From assembly GCF_000012985.1 (NCBI RefSeq), contig NC_007645.1, positions 5,726,581 through 5,790,580 of the forward strand: a stretch of DNA of 64,000 nucleotides, read 5' to 3'. Source of the stretch: Hahella chejuensis KCTC 2396 (GTDB lineage Bacteria; Pseudomonadota; Gammaproteobacteria; Pseudomonadales; Oleiphilaceae). The position numbers and the translations under genes are program-made. The notes beneath the pieces were generated by a model, which worked only from the letters and a program-made list of their open reading frames with translations, did no database searches and was not told the DNA's origin. Positions 16,002 through 25,332 of the stretch are shown here, in pieces (the stretch's first letter is position 1; the number at the start of each line of letters is the position of its first letter).

Positions 16002-16250
16002 TGTCGAATCATATACACAATGTGCTTACTCACGTGTAGACCATATAAACATTAAATTTTTTACGCCGTTTCCGCATATGCCTGCAATCCCCCGCAACTG
16101 TTCGCAACAACCTGAAACTCCCTCATGGCCGAATGGGCGGCCTGGTCCGATAATGACGCACTCATCAAGCAGTTTGACAGTCAGGACCGCCCAGCAATGC
16201 AGCCACACCATTCCCCCTGTAATCCATGCCAAGCCATTCCTCCAGAGCGT

Positions 16251-16400
16251 ATGAGCGCAGAACAACGTAGACAGGAAGTCGCTCTTATCCTGGTTCATGG
16301 ACTCATCCGCTTGCGCGAGACCAATTATCAAAAAGAGAGCTCGGTGGGACTTGCCTTCCAGGGCCAACAGAGCGTTCATCCAACCCCGTCAAAAAACTGA
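16251..16400 (+). CDS. Small protein preceding DUF2924/recombinase cassette
   Basis: This 49-residue ORF starts MSAEQRRQEVALILVHGLIRLR. Short proteins of this pattern often precede DUF2924 and large serine recombinase genes in proteobacterial elements. It ends 15 bases before the DUF2924 start and shares its strand. The role is unknown. A longer frame from 16125 exists but has no conserved sequence upstream. Confidence 0.6.
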   Translation: MSAEQRRQEVALILVHGLIRLRETNYQKESSVGLAFQGQQSVHPTPSKN

Positions 16401-16415
16401 GAGAACGGAGGTCAA

Positions 16416-16907
16416 ATGAGCCAAACCGAACTTAAACCCACCCTTTCCGTTACAGCCCAAGTGGCCGCTTTGCCCACGCTGCCCATGCCCCAGCTCCGAG
16501 GTCTCTGGCGCAAGCTGTTCGAGACCGACGCCCCGACGCATGTGCGCGCCTTCCTAGAGCGCCGTATTGCCTATCGGTTGCAGGAGGTGGAGTTCCGCAA
16601 GACAAATCAGAAGCTGCTAGAGAGCAACCAACGCCGCATCGATGATCTCGTGGAGGCCACCAATCCGAACAAGCCTGTCCGTGACAACCAGCCGCCCGCG
16701 GGCACGGTGTTAACGCGAGAATATCGCGAGGTAGAGCACCATGTGACGGTGCTCGCAGATGGGCAATATGACTATCAAGGTCGGCTGTATCCCTCCCTGT
16801 CCATGATCGCTCGGGAAATCACCGGGACGCGTTGGTCTGGCCCGGCGTTTTTCGGACTGAAGTCAGCCACGAAGCCGAAAGGCGCGCGTAAGGGAGGCAA
16901 ACGATGA
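16416..16907 (+). CDS. DUF2924 domain protein
   Basis: This 163-residue protein follows AACGGAGGT. It carries the DUF2924 pattern: an N-terminal LRGLWRKLFETDAP, then FLERRIAYRLQEVEFR, and a C-terminal SLSMIAREITGTRWSGPAFFGL. The family is found with large serine recombinases, in elements where it is thought to assist recombination or DNA binding. Its last codons overlap the recombinase start (ATGA at 16904-16907). Lys/Arg-rich ends fit DNA contact. Confidence 0.85.
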   Translation: MSQTELKPTLSVTAQVAALPTLPMPQLRGLWRKLFETDAPTHVRAFLERRIAYRLQEVEFRKTNQKLLESNQRRIDDLVEATNPNKPVRDNQPPAGTVLTREYREVEHHVTVLADGQYDYQGRLYPSLSMIAREITGTRWSGPAFFGLKSATKPKGARKGGKR

Positions 16908-18259
16908 ACGATGCAGTTAAACGTCGGCTGCGTTGCGCGGTCTACACGCGTAAGTCCCATGAGGAGGGACTGGACCAAGAGTACAACTCGATCGACGCCC
17001 AGCGCGACGCCGGGCATGCCTACATCGCCAGCCAACGTGCGGAAGGATGGATTCCTGTAGAGGATGATTATGACGATCCCGCTTATTCCGGCGGCAACAT
17101 GGATCGCCCAGCGCTATTACGACTGCTGAGGGACATCGAAGCGGGGAAAATCGATGTCGTTGTTCTGTATAAGCTCGATCGACTAACACGCAGTCTGACG
17201 GATTTTTCCCGGATGGTGGAAGTCTTTGATCGCCACAACGTCTCCTTTGTTTCCGTCACGCAGCAGTTCAACACGACCACGTCCATGGGGCGTCTGATGC
17301 TGAATATCTTACTTTCCTTCGCCCAATTTGAGCGTGAGGTAACGGGTGAGCGTATTCGCGACAAAATTGCTGCAAGTAAGCGAAAAGGAATGTGGATGGG
17401 CGGTATTCCTCCGCTGGGTTATGACGTCAAGGACAGGCGTCTGGTCCCCAATGAGCGCGAAGCCAAGCTGGTCCATCATATCTTTCGACGATTTTCCGAG
17501 CTGGGTTCCAGCACGACGCTGGTGAAAGAGTTGCGCTTGGATGGCGCTACGTCCAAATCCTGGACCACGCAGGACGGCAGGTTTCGTAAAGGCAAACCCA
17601 TCGACAAGAGTCTGATCTATAAACTGCTGAACAATCGCACCTACTTGGGTGAGTTACGCCACAAGGATCAATGGCATCAAGCGGAACATCCTCCCATTAT
17701 CGACCAGGAGCTGTGGGAGCATGTCCAGGCGATCCTATCGAAAAACGGTCGTGCGCGCGCCGCCAGCACCCGCGCGAAGGTATCTTATCTACTGAAAGGC
17801 ATTGTATTTGGCTATGACGGGCGGGCGCTGTCGCCCTGGCACACCACCAAGAAAAACGGCAAACGATACCGCTATTACATTCCGCAACGGGACGCTAAAG
17901 AAGGCGCTGGCGCGTCCGGCCTACCGCGCCTTCCTGCGGCGGAGCTTGAGGCGGCAGTACTGGAACAGTTACGAGGAATACTGCGCTCGCCCACGTTATT
18001 ACGAGAGATGGCTCCAGTCGCTGCTGGGATTGATCCTGAACTCGACGAGGCGAAGGTCGCCGTCGCGATGTTGCGGTTAGATGAGATCTGGGAGCAGTTG
18101 TTCCCAGTGGAGCAGTCGCGCATTGTCAGACTGCTGGTGGAAAAAGTAGTGGTTTCGCCCAATGACCTGGAGGTGCGGCTGCGCATGAATGGCATTGAGC
18201 GAATGGCGCTGGAGTTACAACCCTCCATAAATTCATCTCACGAGGGAGCCGCCGCATGA
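16904..18259 (+). CDS. Large serine recombinase
   Basis: This 451-residue protein has an N-terminal resolvase/invertase domain with the catalytic Ser18 in YTRKS, followed by DGYSIDAQR-like SIDAQRDAG, VVLYKLDRLTRSL and FAQFEREVTGERIRDK. A recombinase domain follows (PPLGYDVKDRRLVPNE, KSLIYKLLNNRTYLGE). The usual zinc-ribbon Cys pairs are absent after SYLLKGIVFGYDG, so the C-terminal part is unusual or short. It would cut and exchange DNA of the host element. It is tightly coupled to DUF2924 upstream and to an HTH gene downstream (ATGA). Element ends are not evident. Confidence 0.92.
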   Translation: MNDAVKRRLRCAVYTRKSHEEGLDQEYNSIDAQRDAGHAYIASQRAEGWIPVEDDYDDPAYSGGNMDRPALLRLLRDIEAGKIDVVVLYKLDRLTRSLTDFSRMVEVFDRHNVSFVSVTQQFNTTTSMGRLMLNILLSFAQFEREVTGERIRDKIAASKRKGMWMGGIPPLGYDVKDRRLVPNEREAKLVHHIFRRFSELGSSTTLVKELRLDGATSKSWTTQDGRFRKGKPIDKSLIYKLLNNRTYLGELRHKDQWHQAEHPPIIDQELWEHVQAILSKNGRARAASTRAKVSYLLKGIVFGYDGRALSPWHTTKKNGKRYRYYIPQRDAKEGAGASGLPRLPAAELEAAVLEQLRGILRSPTLLREMAPVAAGIDPELDEAKVAVAMLRLDEIWEQLFPVEQSRIVRLLVEKVVVSPNDLEVRLRMNGIERMALELQPSINSSHEGAAA

Positions 18260-18684
18260 GTGGAACGCGTATCCAGAGTACAGGGAAAACCAGTCTGATC
18301 ACGGATAGTAACGGCGCCGTGACGCTTACCACGCCGATCCGCTTCAAGCGGCGCAGTGGACGCAAGCTGGTGACGCTTCCAGAGGAGAGTCAAGATCCAA
18401 GGCCTTGGGATAAGGCGGTCACGCCGCTGCAGGTGGCGCTCGCCAGGGCGCATCGATGGTGGGCGCTCTTAGCCTCAGGAGAGGCGGAAACGCTACGCGA
18501 CATCGCCGCCAAGGAAGAGGTGGATAACAGTTACGTCAGCCGCATCCTCAATCTGACATTGTTACCGCCTGATATCGTGGCGGCCATCCTGGACGACGCA
18601 TTGCCCAACCACATCACGCTGTTTGATCTGGCGGTTGATCCACCGTTGCTATGGGAGGAACAGAGGGCGCGGGCTAGGCTTTGA
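18256..18684 (+). CDS. HTH accessory protein of recombinase cassette
   Basis: This 142-residue protein overlaps the recombinase stop by ATGA. A helix-turn-helix-like segment ETLRDIAAKEEVDNSYVSRILNLTLLPPDIVAAILDD occupies residues 75-112, reminiscent of the DNA-binding part of ParB/KorB-like proteins. The N-terminal ~55 residues are basic (FKRRSGRKLV). It probably assists target or end recognition. The gene ends 15 bases from the convergent toxin gene. Confidence 0.7.
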   Translation: MSGTRIQSTGKTSLITDSNGAVTLTTPIRFKRRSGRKLVTLPEESQDPRPWDKAVTPLQVALARAHRWWALLASGEAETLRDIAAKEEVDNSYVSRILNLTLLPPDIVAAILDDALPNHITLFDLAVDPPLLWEEQRARARL

Positions 18685-18699
18685 GGTGGCGACACCACC

Positions 18700-19218
18700 T
18701 CAGTCCAACAAGCTCTTAAGATCCTTGAGCATTAGAAACAGGTGATACGGATCGGTCGGGCTGGGCTCAAATTCCCAGGACTCGTACCAGCGCCGCGCCG
18801 CATCGTCCTTGGCATGCACCAGCAGGCAACGGATGCCAGCGATGTCGGCGGCCTGTGCTGTGCGCAGCAGCGCATCCTTGAGCAATGCCTGGCCTAGCCC
18901 CTGACGCTGATGTTCCTTATCCACCGCGAGCCGGGCGAGGATCATGACCGGTACCGGATGGCGCGCCAGTCCCTTCATCACCCTCGACGGCGCAGCTTCC
19001 GGGTCGACGCTTCCGACGGCGAGGCTGTAGAAGCCGACCACCAGATCTCCCAGGCGGCAAACGTAGGTCTGCGCGCTGTTGGCCTTCTGGTTGACGAACG
19101 CGTAGCGCTGCAGGAACTGGTTCAGCGCGACTTGGCCACAGTCGAACGCATCGACCTGATCCGTTGCCGCAAGTTTGCGAACAGGTTCGTAGGGCGACAC
19201 CCTGGCGTCGCTGGTCAA
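18700..19218 (-). CDS. GNAT acetyltransferase toxin of TacAT-type system
   Basis: This 172-residue GNAT enzyme has the acetyl-CoA-binding stretch HQRQGLGQALL (residues 103-113) and RRWYESWEF with the Tyr145 usual in these toxins. Family members acetylate the aminoacyl group of charged tRNA and stop translation. The start is a TTG whose bases overlap the antitoxin's TGA, so the two are coupled, antitoxin first. The N-terminal DQVDAFDCGQVALNQFL matches the family pattern VSxFDCG. Sequence and length argue that it is intact. Confidence 0.88.
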   Translation of the reverse strand: MTSDARVSPYEPVRKLAATDQVDAFDCGQVALNQFLQRYAFVNQKANSAQTYVCRLGDLVVGFYSLAVGSVDPEAAPSRVMKGLARHPVPVMILARLAVDKEHQRQGLGQALLKDALLRTAQAADIAGIRCLLVHAKDDAARRWYESWEFEPSPTDPYHLFLMLKDLKSLLD

Positions 19219-19493
19219 CCCAGCACCCCGGGCTCACGCAGCAGCTTCTTCAGACGCGGTTTGCTTTGCACCGGACGATCAAGCGCTTCCTGGAAAGCCT
19301 GCCACTGTGCCTCGCCCAGCACGAACTGGCGACGATCCGCCAGCGTCTGCGTGGCGGCCGTCACGCCCGCATCAAGCAGGAACTCGCTGACGTTCTTGTG
19401 GCAGACGCGTGCAGCTTCCTGTAGCAGTTGCTTGACCGGCGTGCTTGCACGGACGTCAATACGTTCGGTCTTGGAAACATTCGGGGTGCTCAT
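19215..19493 (-). CDS. DUF1778 ribbon-helix-helix antitoxin (TacA-like)
   Basis: This 92-residue protein has the ribbon-helix-helix segment ERIDVRASTPVKQLLQEAARVCHKNVSEFLLDA (residues 10-42), which binds the operator. Its C-terminal tail (FQEALDRPVQSKPRLKKLL) is the part that wraps the GNAT toxin in this family. It is the first gene of the pair. The upstream TCCGGAC repeats are the likely autoregulatory site. Confidence 0.9.
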   Translation of the reverse strand: MSTPNVSKTERIDVRASTPVKQLLQEAARVCHKNVSEFLLDAGVTAATQTLADRRQFVLGEAQWQAFQEALDRPVQSKPRLKKLLREPGVLG

Positions 19494-19502
19494 GCACTGA
19501 TC

Positions 19503-19540
19503 CTCCGGACTTTGAATGACTCCATTTTAGTTGTCCGGAC
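19503..19540 (-). promoter_or_regulatory. Likely operator of the GNAT toxin-antitoxin pair
   Basis: TCCGGAC occurs at 19504-19510 and within the palindrome GTCCGGAC at 19533-19540, bracketing a TAAAAT-like box on the minus strand just upstream of the antitoxin start. This matches the paired sites bound by ribbon-helix-helix antitoxins. Confidence 0.5.
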
Positions 19541-19857
19541 GGTGTCCTGACAAGTTGTTTCTTGTCTCAACCCTCCGCCATGCGCATGCATCTGTTGCAA
19601 TGTGTCGGCAGTGATCGATAACTACCGACAAAATGCAGCAACAGTGCTTCTCTTTCTCCACCCAGTGCCCCAATCAGGACGGTGCGTTGCCAAATGATCG
19701 TACCTTGTTCTATATGGCGGTTGATTCAGTGCTTTTATGGGAAGAGTAACTGATGAGAATTGTGTTCTATTCCAAGGAGAAACAACAGGGCGGAAGGGGC
19801 GGCAGGCACATATCGCAAGTCTGCCACTGGCATTAACTAAGTTATCTCTTCAGGATT

Positions 19858-21000
19858 TTAAGCAGGCTCGGGAAGAATATCTTTTAGCAACTGATTAAAC
19901 CCACCATCGTCTGTGCGCAGCAGAGTATTAAACAATACCCTGCTCACTTCCGACTGAGGCATCTCATAGCGCCGTTTAAATGACGGAACTTGCCAACTGT
20001 TCGCTAAAGCCCTTTCAATCTGCTTGTCTATGTTGCCCACAACAGTGTTCGCAGCATGCCGTTTTTGTGTCCCGCTTCGCACATAAAAAGCAACTGCGTC
20101 TTTGCTTGCTCTCCAAATAAAGCTGCACACTTGGGATACAGAGAAATGTTCCAGGGCTTTATTTAATACCAGATTTGTCTTTTCTCCAGGGCTGAAGCTG
20201 AGTTGATGCTCATTCAAGGTAAACTTTAGATACGCGATACATTCCCTCAAGGATATCTCTTTACAAAGTGAGATAACTTCTTTACATGACTCCGTTAAGA
20301 AATCCTGCGTGTTCAGCTTTCTTTCCAGGTTTTCAGTAAAACTTATGGGTCCGCCTTCCTGAGGGTTTAATGGAAGCGCCCACCTTACCATTCCAAAATT
20401 TCTGGAAAGTGAACCATCTTCATTGTACCTAACGGAATCTAGGCTTGTCTCAGGGGAAACGGCGATAATGTTTTTGCGAGCAAGCTCAACTATAATTTCT
20501 CCGCTATAATCTAAATCAGGTGAAAAAACATCCGTCTTATTTTCTCTGAACGCATTCAGATATTGCAGATCCTCACTTCCGCTATAGCGAATTAGAGCCA
20601 TTAGGAATACGGCATGACGAACGCTAAGGTCTTCAAGTGAATATGCTCTTTTGGCGGAGTCATCCCAGAGAATTTGAAGCATTTCTCTTTTCGCTCTCTC
20701 CTCCATGGACTTCATGATGTCGCGGCAGTCATCGCATATCCAATGGATATTTAAAGGAACAGAGTTGTAGTCATTACGACTATCATACTCATATGGCTCC
20801 TGACAGGTGTCACAACCTATGCGACTTGAATAGGCGATTGAATTCGCTTTGACTATTTTGTGTATATGGTGGTATGGAACAGAGTACTCCTTGGCCAAGG
20901 CAGATACTGTCCACTTAAATTTTCCTAAGTCGTCAAGCTCCCAATATTTTTCACACAAATCGGAATATTCCATTCCATCTTCGAAAACAACTACTTCCAT
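19858..21000 (-). CDS. Unknown protein with HTH and zinc ribbon
   Basis: This 380-residue protein begins with an acidic segment, then a helix-turn-helix-like stretch (KWTVSALAKEYSVPYHHIHKIVKAN, residues 29-53). A four-Cys zinc ribbon follows: C-x2-C (CDTC near 63) and C-x2-C (CDDC near 90). The remainder is helical and unrecognised. The composition is poorer in G+C than the recombinase and toxin genes on either side. It stands alone on its strand and may be a regulator or a single-gene defence factor; neither is shown. Confidence 0.55.
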   Translation of the reverse strand: MEVVVFEDGMEYSDLCEKYWELDDLGKFKWTVSALAKEYSVPYHHIHKIVKANSIAYSSRIGCDTCQEPYEYDSRNDYNSVPLNIHWICDDCRDIMKSMEERAKREMLQILWDDSAKRAYSLEDLSVRHAVFLMALIRYSGSEDLQYLNAFRENKTDVFSPDLDYSGEIIVELARKNIIAVSPETSLDSVRYNEDGSLSRNFGMVRWALPLNPQEGGPISFTENLERKLNTQDFLTESCKEVISLCKEISLRECIAYLKFTLNEHQLSFSPGEKTNLVLNKALEHFSVSQVCSFIWRASKDAVAFYVRSGTQKRHAANTVVGNIDKQIERALANSWQVPSFKRRYEMPQSEVSRVLFNTLLRTDDGGFNQLLKDILPEPA

Positions 21001-21140
21001 TAAATATAAAAACCACTATTACCTTAATTATATTGCAATACACCTACGATTGAGCGTTCATAGGCTACCTCTAATCGCCGGCGCTGAGTGCGGGAACACC
21101 CAACGCCGACTAACCACAACCAACTTGTAAGGAGTTGATC

Positions 21141-21692
21141 ATGGCTGACGTCGAGTCTACTACGGCCACGCTTCATTTGAACAGGCGCACCGGGGAATTT
21201 ACCCTATCCGCGCCCTTGGATTCGGACATCGTTTTAAAGGCCGCCAAACGCGCCCTGGCGCAACGGTTTAAACGTCATTCCTGCCACATGGATGACCCGG
21301 GTAAAGTGAAAGAGTATCTGATGATGCATCTGGCGCCAGAGCCGCGCGAAACGTTCGTAGGACTTTTCCTGGATACTCAGAACCGATTGATCGCCTACGA
21401 AGTGCTATTCCGTGGCGCGATCGACGAGGCCCATATTTATCCTCGCGAAGTGGTGAAAGCGGCATTACGCCATAACGCTGCTAAAGTCATTGTCGCCCAC
21501 AACCATCCCTCCGGCGATCCCAAACCTAGCGTTAACGACCAGCTCATTACCTACCGTTTGCTACAGGCGCTTATGCTCGTTGAAATTCCGCTTATCGATC
21601 ACTTTGTGGTGGGAGGGGATCAAGTTGTAAGTATGGCGGCGCAGGGTATTTTCGGGAAACGGCCACGGAAGCTGCCTGAGCCAGCAATGTAA
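21141..21692 (+). CDS. RadC-family JAMM/MPN domain protein
   Basis: The ATG at 21141 follows AAGGAG (21129-21134). The 183-residue protein keeps the JAMM metal site AHNHPSGDPKPSVND (His120, His122, Asp133) and IDHFVVGG. It lacks the N-terminal helix-hairpin-helix region of chromosomal RadC. Such short RadC proteins are typical of integrative elements and plasmids, where they appear with antirestriction genes; the molecular activity is unsettled. A terminator follows at 21703. Confidence 0.88.
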   Translation: MADVESTTATLHLNRRTGEFTLSAPLDSDIVLKAAKRALAQRFKRHSCHMDDPGKVKEYLMMHLAPEPRETFVGLFLDTQNRLIAYEVLFRGAIDEAHIYPREVVKAALRHNAAKVIVAHNHPSGDPKPSVNDQLITYRLLQALMLVEIPLIDHFVVGGDQVVSMAAQGIFGKRPRKLPEPAM

Positions 21693-21702
21693 AAATACTA
21701 TG

Positions 21703-21733
21703 ACGACGGGTACAGATAATGCCCGTCGTTTTA
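21703..21733 (+). terminator. Rho-independent terminator after radC-like gene
   Basis: ACGACGGG (21703-21710) pairs with CCCGTCGT (21722-21729), followed by TTTTA. It lies 11 bases after the RadC-like stop codon. Confidence 0.75.
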
Positions 21734-21737
21734 TTCG

Positions 21738-21911
21738 CTACTCTTTCCCATAGGCAGCGGATATATCCTCACCGAAAGGCATGCCGCCACTGCATGCCAG
21801 GATAGCATTGAGTTCCTGTTTCGGCGTCATGTTGGCAAATAGGTAATTCATACGCTTACAACAAGCGACCTCGTTGTCTCGATAATTATCTCCATAGAGA
21901 GATTTTGTCAA
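21738..21911 (-). CDS. Small ORF, 57 residues
   Basis: This minus-strand frame from a TTG (21911) reads TKSLYGDNYRDNEVACCKRM and ends in ANMTPKQELNAILACSGGMPFGEDISAAYGKE. An AGG lies ahead of the TTG; an internal ATG at 21851 is the alternative. The composition is protein-like, with four Cys, but no family is known. It may also be a gene fragment. Confidence 0.35.
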   Translation of the reverse strand: MTKSLYGDNYRDNEVACCKRMNYLFANMTPKQELNAILACSGGMPFGEDISAAYGKE

Positions 21912-22041
21912 CAAAAAACCTCATTGAAATCAATAAATTAATTGAGATAACCCTAGTTGTTTTCGCCAATGGGAGCTCTTATACTCCCGCCCGCATTTAT
22001 AACAAATAATTCTGTGCAACTTTCTAACAAAGGCAGTGTTC

Positions 22042-22566
22042 GTGAAAAAATTAATAAATACATTAGGTGTTGGTCTCTTGTGCTCACTTTCTATGCAAGC
22101 AATGGCAGGCGAAGGGCACGCCAAGACATATATTGGTTTTACAAATGCCACCTCTGAAACATTACATTTTGAGCTAAGTAGCTCAGGCGTGGTTGTTGAT
22201 GAAGTGACGCTATTGCCTGGGACTGGGTATAAAAGCAAGGAAGCAGATAGCTTTTTATCGTATCCCGGACAATCTAGCGCCTCAAAAAGGGTGGAATTTG
22301 CCAGCTTTGTCAAAAAAGGGAAAAAGGAAAACCATCACGTTGATCTAGTCGTTAGAAATGATGAAGGCAGAATAATTGGAATTTATCAGCAGGATTTGCA
22401 ATTCATTCGGGATAAAGAGAGTGCTTTTGAATCAACAAATAGATACGCTGAATGCCATTTAAAAAACGAAACTTTGGAATTTTTCAAAGACCATTTCGAA
22501 GGATGGAATGTGTTTTCTGACTACCGTCAATCTATTGATTGTGTACTCTACTTGAAATTTTATTAA
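22042..22566 (+). CDS. Secreted protein of unknown function
   Basis: This protein of about 174 residues starts at GTG 22042 (or 22036), behind AAAGG. It has a clear Sec signal peptide: KK, a hydrophobic core LGVGLLCSL and a cleavage site after AMA. The mature part is beta-rich at first (TYIGFTNATSETLHFELSSSG), contains two Cys (AECHL, SIDCVL) that could form a disulfide, and is rich in Lys. There is no lipobox. It stands alone between a small ORF and the IS21 element. Periplasmic or extracellular location is the only firm statement. Confidence 0.7.
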   Translation: MKKLINTLGVGLLCSLSMQAMAGEGHAKTYIGFTNATSETLHFELSSSGVVVDEVTLLPGTGYKSKEADSFLSYPGQSSASKRVEFASFVKKGKKENHHVDLVVRNDEGRIIGIYQQDLQFIRDKESAFESTNRYAECHLKNETLEFFKDHFEGWNVFSDYRQSIDCVLYLKFY

Positions 22567-22919
22567 TACCTACAGGCACTATTTGATAGTCAAAAAGCAT
22601 ACACACAGAGAGTCTGCCTAACAGGATGGACGCTTAGCTGTGCTTTTTAGAATGAGATCGTCCTCTGCAAAAATAGTGGGGATTTCTCCTGCTCTTAACT
22701 CCCTGACTACAAAAATACGGGAGTTGGGAGCAAGGCTGCGTATTCCAGACCAAGGTTGCCACTGATTCCAGACGAAGCCTGCCACCCATTCCACGGCAAA
22801 GCTGCCACTGATTCCACGGTAAAGCTGCCACCCCGGCACGCTGCCTGAATTACCCATCAAAACGTCCGGCGCGGGATAACTAACGGTACTCTTGACCCTT
22901 TTCATCCGGAGAGGGCCAG

Positions 22920-24461
22920 ATGCCAGCGAAGAGGTTATCCATGCGTAAAATTAAAGAAGTCCTTCGCCTCAAGTGGGAGCGAGGGCTGAGCAACCGGCAG
23001 GTTGCAGAAGCCTGCGGCATCAGCCGCCCCACCGTAAGCGAGTATCTCCGACGGGCCGCCGAAGCGGATGTTAGCTGGCCGTTGCCAGAGAATCTGAGTG
23101 GAGCCCAGTTGGAGCAGTTGCTCTTCCCGCCGCCGCCAGACCTGCCAGCACAGGCCCGGGGTATTCCGGACTGGCGGCGAATCCACGAAGAACTCCGGGG
23201 CAAGAACGTCACCCTGTTCCTGCTCTGGCAGGAGTACCGGGAAGCCAATCCGAACGGCTACCAATACAGCTGGTTCTGCGAGCACTACCGAATCTGGCGC
23301 GGCAAGCTGGACTTGGTGATGCGCCAGGACCATCGGGCCGGTGAGAAGCTGTTTGTGGACTATGCCGGGCACACCGTGCCCGTTATTGACCGCACCACCG
23401 GTGAGATCCATGAAGCACAGGTTTTTGTGGCGGTGATGGGCGCATCCAATTACACCTATGCCGAAGCCACCTGGAGCCAGTCGTTGCCAGACTGGATTGG
23501 CTCCCACATCCGGGCCTTCGAGTTCTTGGGCGGGACGCCGGAACTGGTGGTTCCGGACAACCTTCGCTCCGGTGTCAGCAAGGCCCACCGCTACGAACCG
23601 GATCTCAACCCAACCTATCAGGACATGGCCGCCCATTATGGCGTCGCCATTGTCCCGACAAGGGTTCGTAAGCCCCGCGACAAGGCCAAGGTGGAAGGCG
23701 GCGTATTGATCGTCGAGCGTTGGATCCTGGCGGCCCTGCGCCACCGTCAGCACTTCTCCCTGGGGCAACTCAACGCCACCATTCGTGAGCTACTGGAGAC
23801 GCTCAACAACCGCCCCTTCCGTAAGTTGCCCGGCTGCCGGCTCGATCACTTCAAACAGCTGGACAAACCGGTTCTACAACCGCTACCCGCAGAGCCGTAT
23901 GTCTACGCTGAGTGGAGGAAAGCCCGGGTACACATCGACTACCACATCGCCATCGACGGGCATTACTACTCGGCGCCTTACACCCTGATCAAGAAAGAGG
24001 TGGAGGTCAGGATGACCCACAACACCATCAAATGCTTCTACCGAGGCAACCGGATCGCCAGCCATCGGCGTTCGGATCAGAAGGGCCGGCATAGCACCAT
24101 CGCCGCTCACATGCCAGAGTCCCATCGCCAAGCCGGTGAGTGGTCTGCGGAGCGGCTAATCGCCTGGGCGGCCAAGACCGGGCTGGCGACGGAGAAGCTT
24201 ATCCGCACCGCATTGGGCGCCCGCAAACACCCACAGCAGGCTTACCGCTCCTGCCTGGGCATTCTCCGGTTGGGGCGGAGCTATGGGGAGACACGGCTCG
24301 AAGCCGCCTGCCAACGGGCGCTCACGCTGGGTAGCTACCGCTACAAGAGCATTGAGTCCATCCTCAAGCATCGCCTGGATCAGCAACCTCTGGAAGAGCA
24401 GCAGGAGCTGGCCCTGCCCGACACCCACGACAACATCCGCGGTCCCGCCTACTACCACTAA
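22920..24461 (+). CDS. istA: IS21-family transposase IstA
   Basis: This 513-residue transposase has an N-terminal helix-turn-helix ([27 protein letters not shown], residues 17-43) that binds the terminal repeats. The catalytic core has Asp147 (FVDYAG), Asp213 (VVPDN) and Glu259 (KAKVEGG). The frame is intact. It is 11 bases ahead of istB and co-transcribed with it. An internal ATG at 22941 is a possible start. It should be active together with IstB. Confidence 0.95.
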   Translation: MPAKRLSMRKIKEVLRLKWERGLSNRQVAEACGISRPTVSEYLRRAAEADVSWPLPENLSGAQLEQLLFPPPPDLPAQARGIPDWRRIHEELRGKNVTLFLLWQEYREANPNGYQYSWFCEHYRIWRGKLDLVMRQDHRAGEKLFVDYAGHTVPVIDRTTGEIHEAQVFVAVMGASNYTYAEATWSQSLPDWIGSHIRAFEFLGGTPELVVPDNLRSGVSKAHRYEPDLNPTYQDMAAHYGVAIVPTRVRKPRDKAKVEGGVLIVERWILAALRHRQHFSLGQLNATIRELLETLNNRPFRKLPGCRLDHFKQLDKPVLQPLPAEPYVYAEWRKARVHIDYHIAIDGHYYSAPYTLIKKEVEVRMTHNTIKCFYRGNRIASHRRSDQKGRHSTIAAHMPESHRQAGEWSAERLIAWAAKTGLATEKLIRTALGARKHPQQAYRSCLGILRLGRSYGETRLEAACQRALTLGSYRYKSIESILKHRLDQQPLEEQQELALPDTHDNIRGPAYYH

Positions 24462-24472
24462 AGGAACCTGAC

Positions 24473-25228
24473 ATGCTGAAACATCCCACACTGGATAAAC
24501 TCCACGCTCTCAAGTTAACCGGCATGGCCGCCGCCCTGGAGGATCAGTCGGCCACCCCCGACATCAGCGACCTGAGCTTCGAGGAGCGCCTTGGATTGCT
24601 GGTCGACCGGGAAATGACCGAGCGGGACAACCAGCGCATGAGCAGCCGGTTGCGCCGGGCCAAGCTGCGACACGCCGCCATCCTCGAAGACCTGGATTAC
24701 CGGAACTCACGAGGCCTGGATAAAGGACTGGTCCAGTCACTGGCTGGATGCCAGTGGGTAAAGGAGCGCCTGAACGTGCTCATCACCGGCCCCACCGGGG
24801 TCGGCAAAACCTGGTTGGCCTGCGCCCTGGCGCATAAGGCCTGCCGGGAAGGCTACACCGCACAGTATGTGCGCCTGACCCGACTGTTGCGGGAGCTGAT
24901 CATTGCCAAAGGCGACGGCCAATACTCGAAACTCCTGACCAGCCTCGCCAAGGTTGACGTGCTGATCCTGGATGACTGGGGGCTGATGAAGCTGAGCGCG
25001 GAGAACCGAAGAGACTTGCTGGAGGTTCTGGAAGACCGGCACGGAGGGCGCTCCACCATCGCCACTAGCCAATTACCCATTGAGGAATGGCACGGACTGA
25101 TCGGTGACGCGACCCTCGCAGATGCCATTCTGGATCGTCTGGTTCACAACGCCTACAAGATCAATCTCAGGGGCGAGTCCATGCGGAAACAGCAGGCAAA
25201 GTTGACGGGCGCCGAGACTTTGGAGTAA
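24473..25228 (+). CDS. istB: IS21-family helper ATPase IstB
   Basis: This 251-residue AAA+ ATPase has Walker A GPTGVGKT (residues 106-113) and Walker B VLILDDWG (163-170). A DnaA/DnaC-like core is followed by TSQLPIEEWHGLIGDATLADAILDRLVHNAY, typical of the family. IstB helps IstA choose and capture target DNA. The gene is intact and directly behind istA. Confidence 0.95.
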   Translation: MLKHPTLDKLHALKLTGMAAALEDQSATPDISDLSFEERLGLLVDREMTERDNQRMSSRLRRAKLRHAAILEDLDYRNSRGLDKGLVQSLAGCQWVKERLNVLITGPTGVGKTWLACALAHKACREGYTAQYVRLTRLLRELIIAKGDGQYSKLLTSLAKVDVLILDDWGLMKLSAENRRDLLEVLEDRHGGRSTIATSQLPIEEWHGLIGDATLADAILDRLVHNAYKINLRGESMRKQQAKLTGAETLE

Positions 25229-25332
25229 GAAGAGAAACCCCGCGTCGCTACGCTCCGATGGGTGGCAGCCTTGCTCCGGTCCGGGTGGCAGGCTTCACGT
25301 GGAATGGGTGGCAACCTTCAGCGGTTTACGCA

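Larger units (their letters stand above)
22737..25332 (+). mobile_element. IS21-family insertion sequence, complete
   Basis: About 2.6 kb with istA and istB. The ends are inverted: TGCGTATTCC at 22737 and the inverse of TGCGTAAACC ending at 25332. Inside each end are several copies of the IS21-type multiple terminal repeat (AAGGTTGCCAC, AAGCCTGCCAC, AAAGCTGCCAC, each followed by ATTCCAC-like sequence). The 7-mer GAGCAAG occurs just outside both ends (22728-22734 and 25339-25345), a possible target duplication, although the offsets are unequal. The base composition is higher in G+C than the surroundings. Confidence 0.9.

Noticed and set aside
22935-23768. 277-codon minus-strand frame inside istA
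   Set aside because: It is the antisense of the transposase gene, a common artefact in GC-rich insertion sequences.
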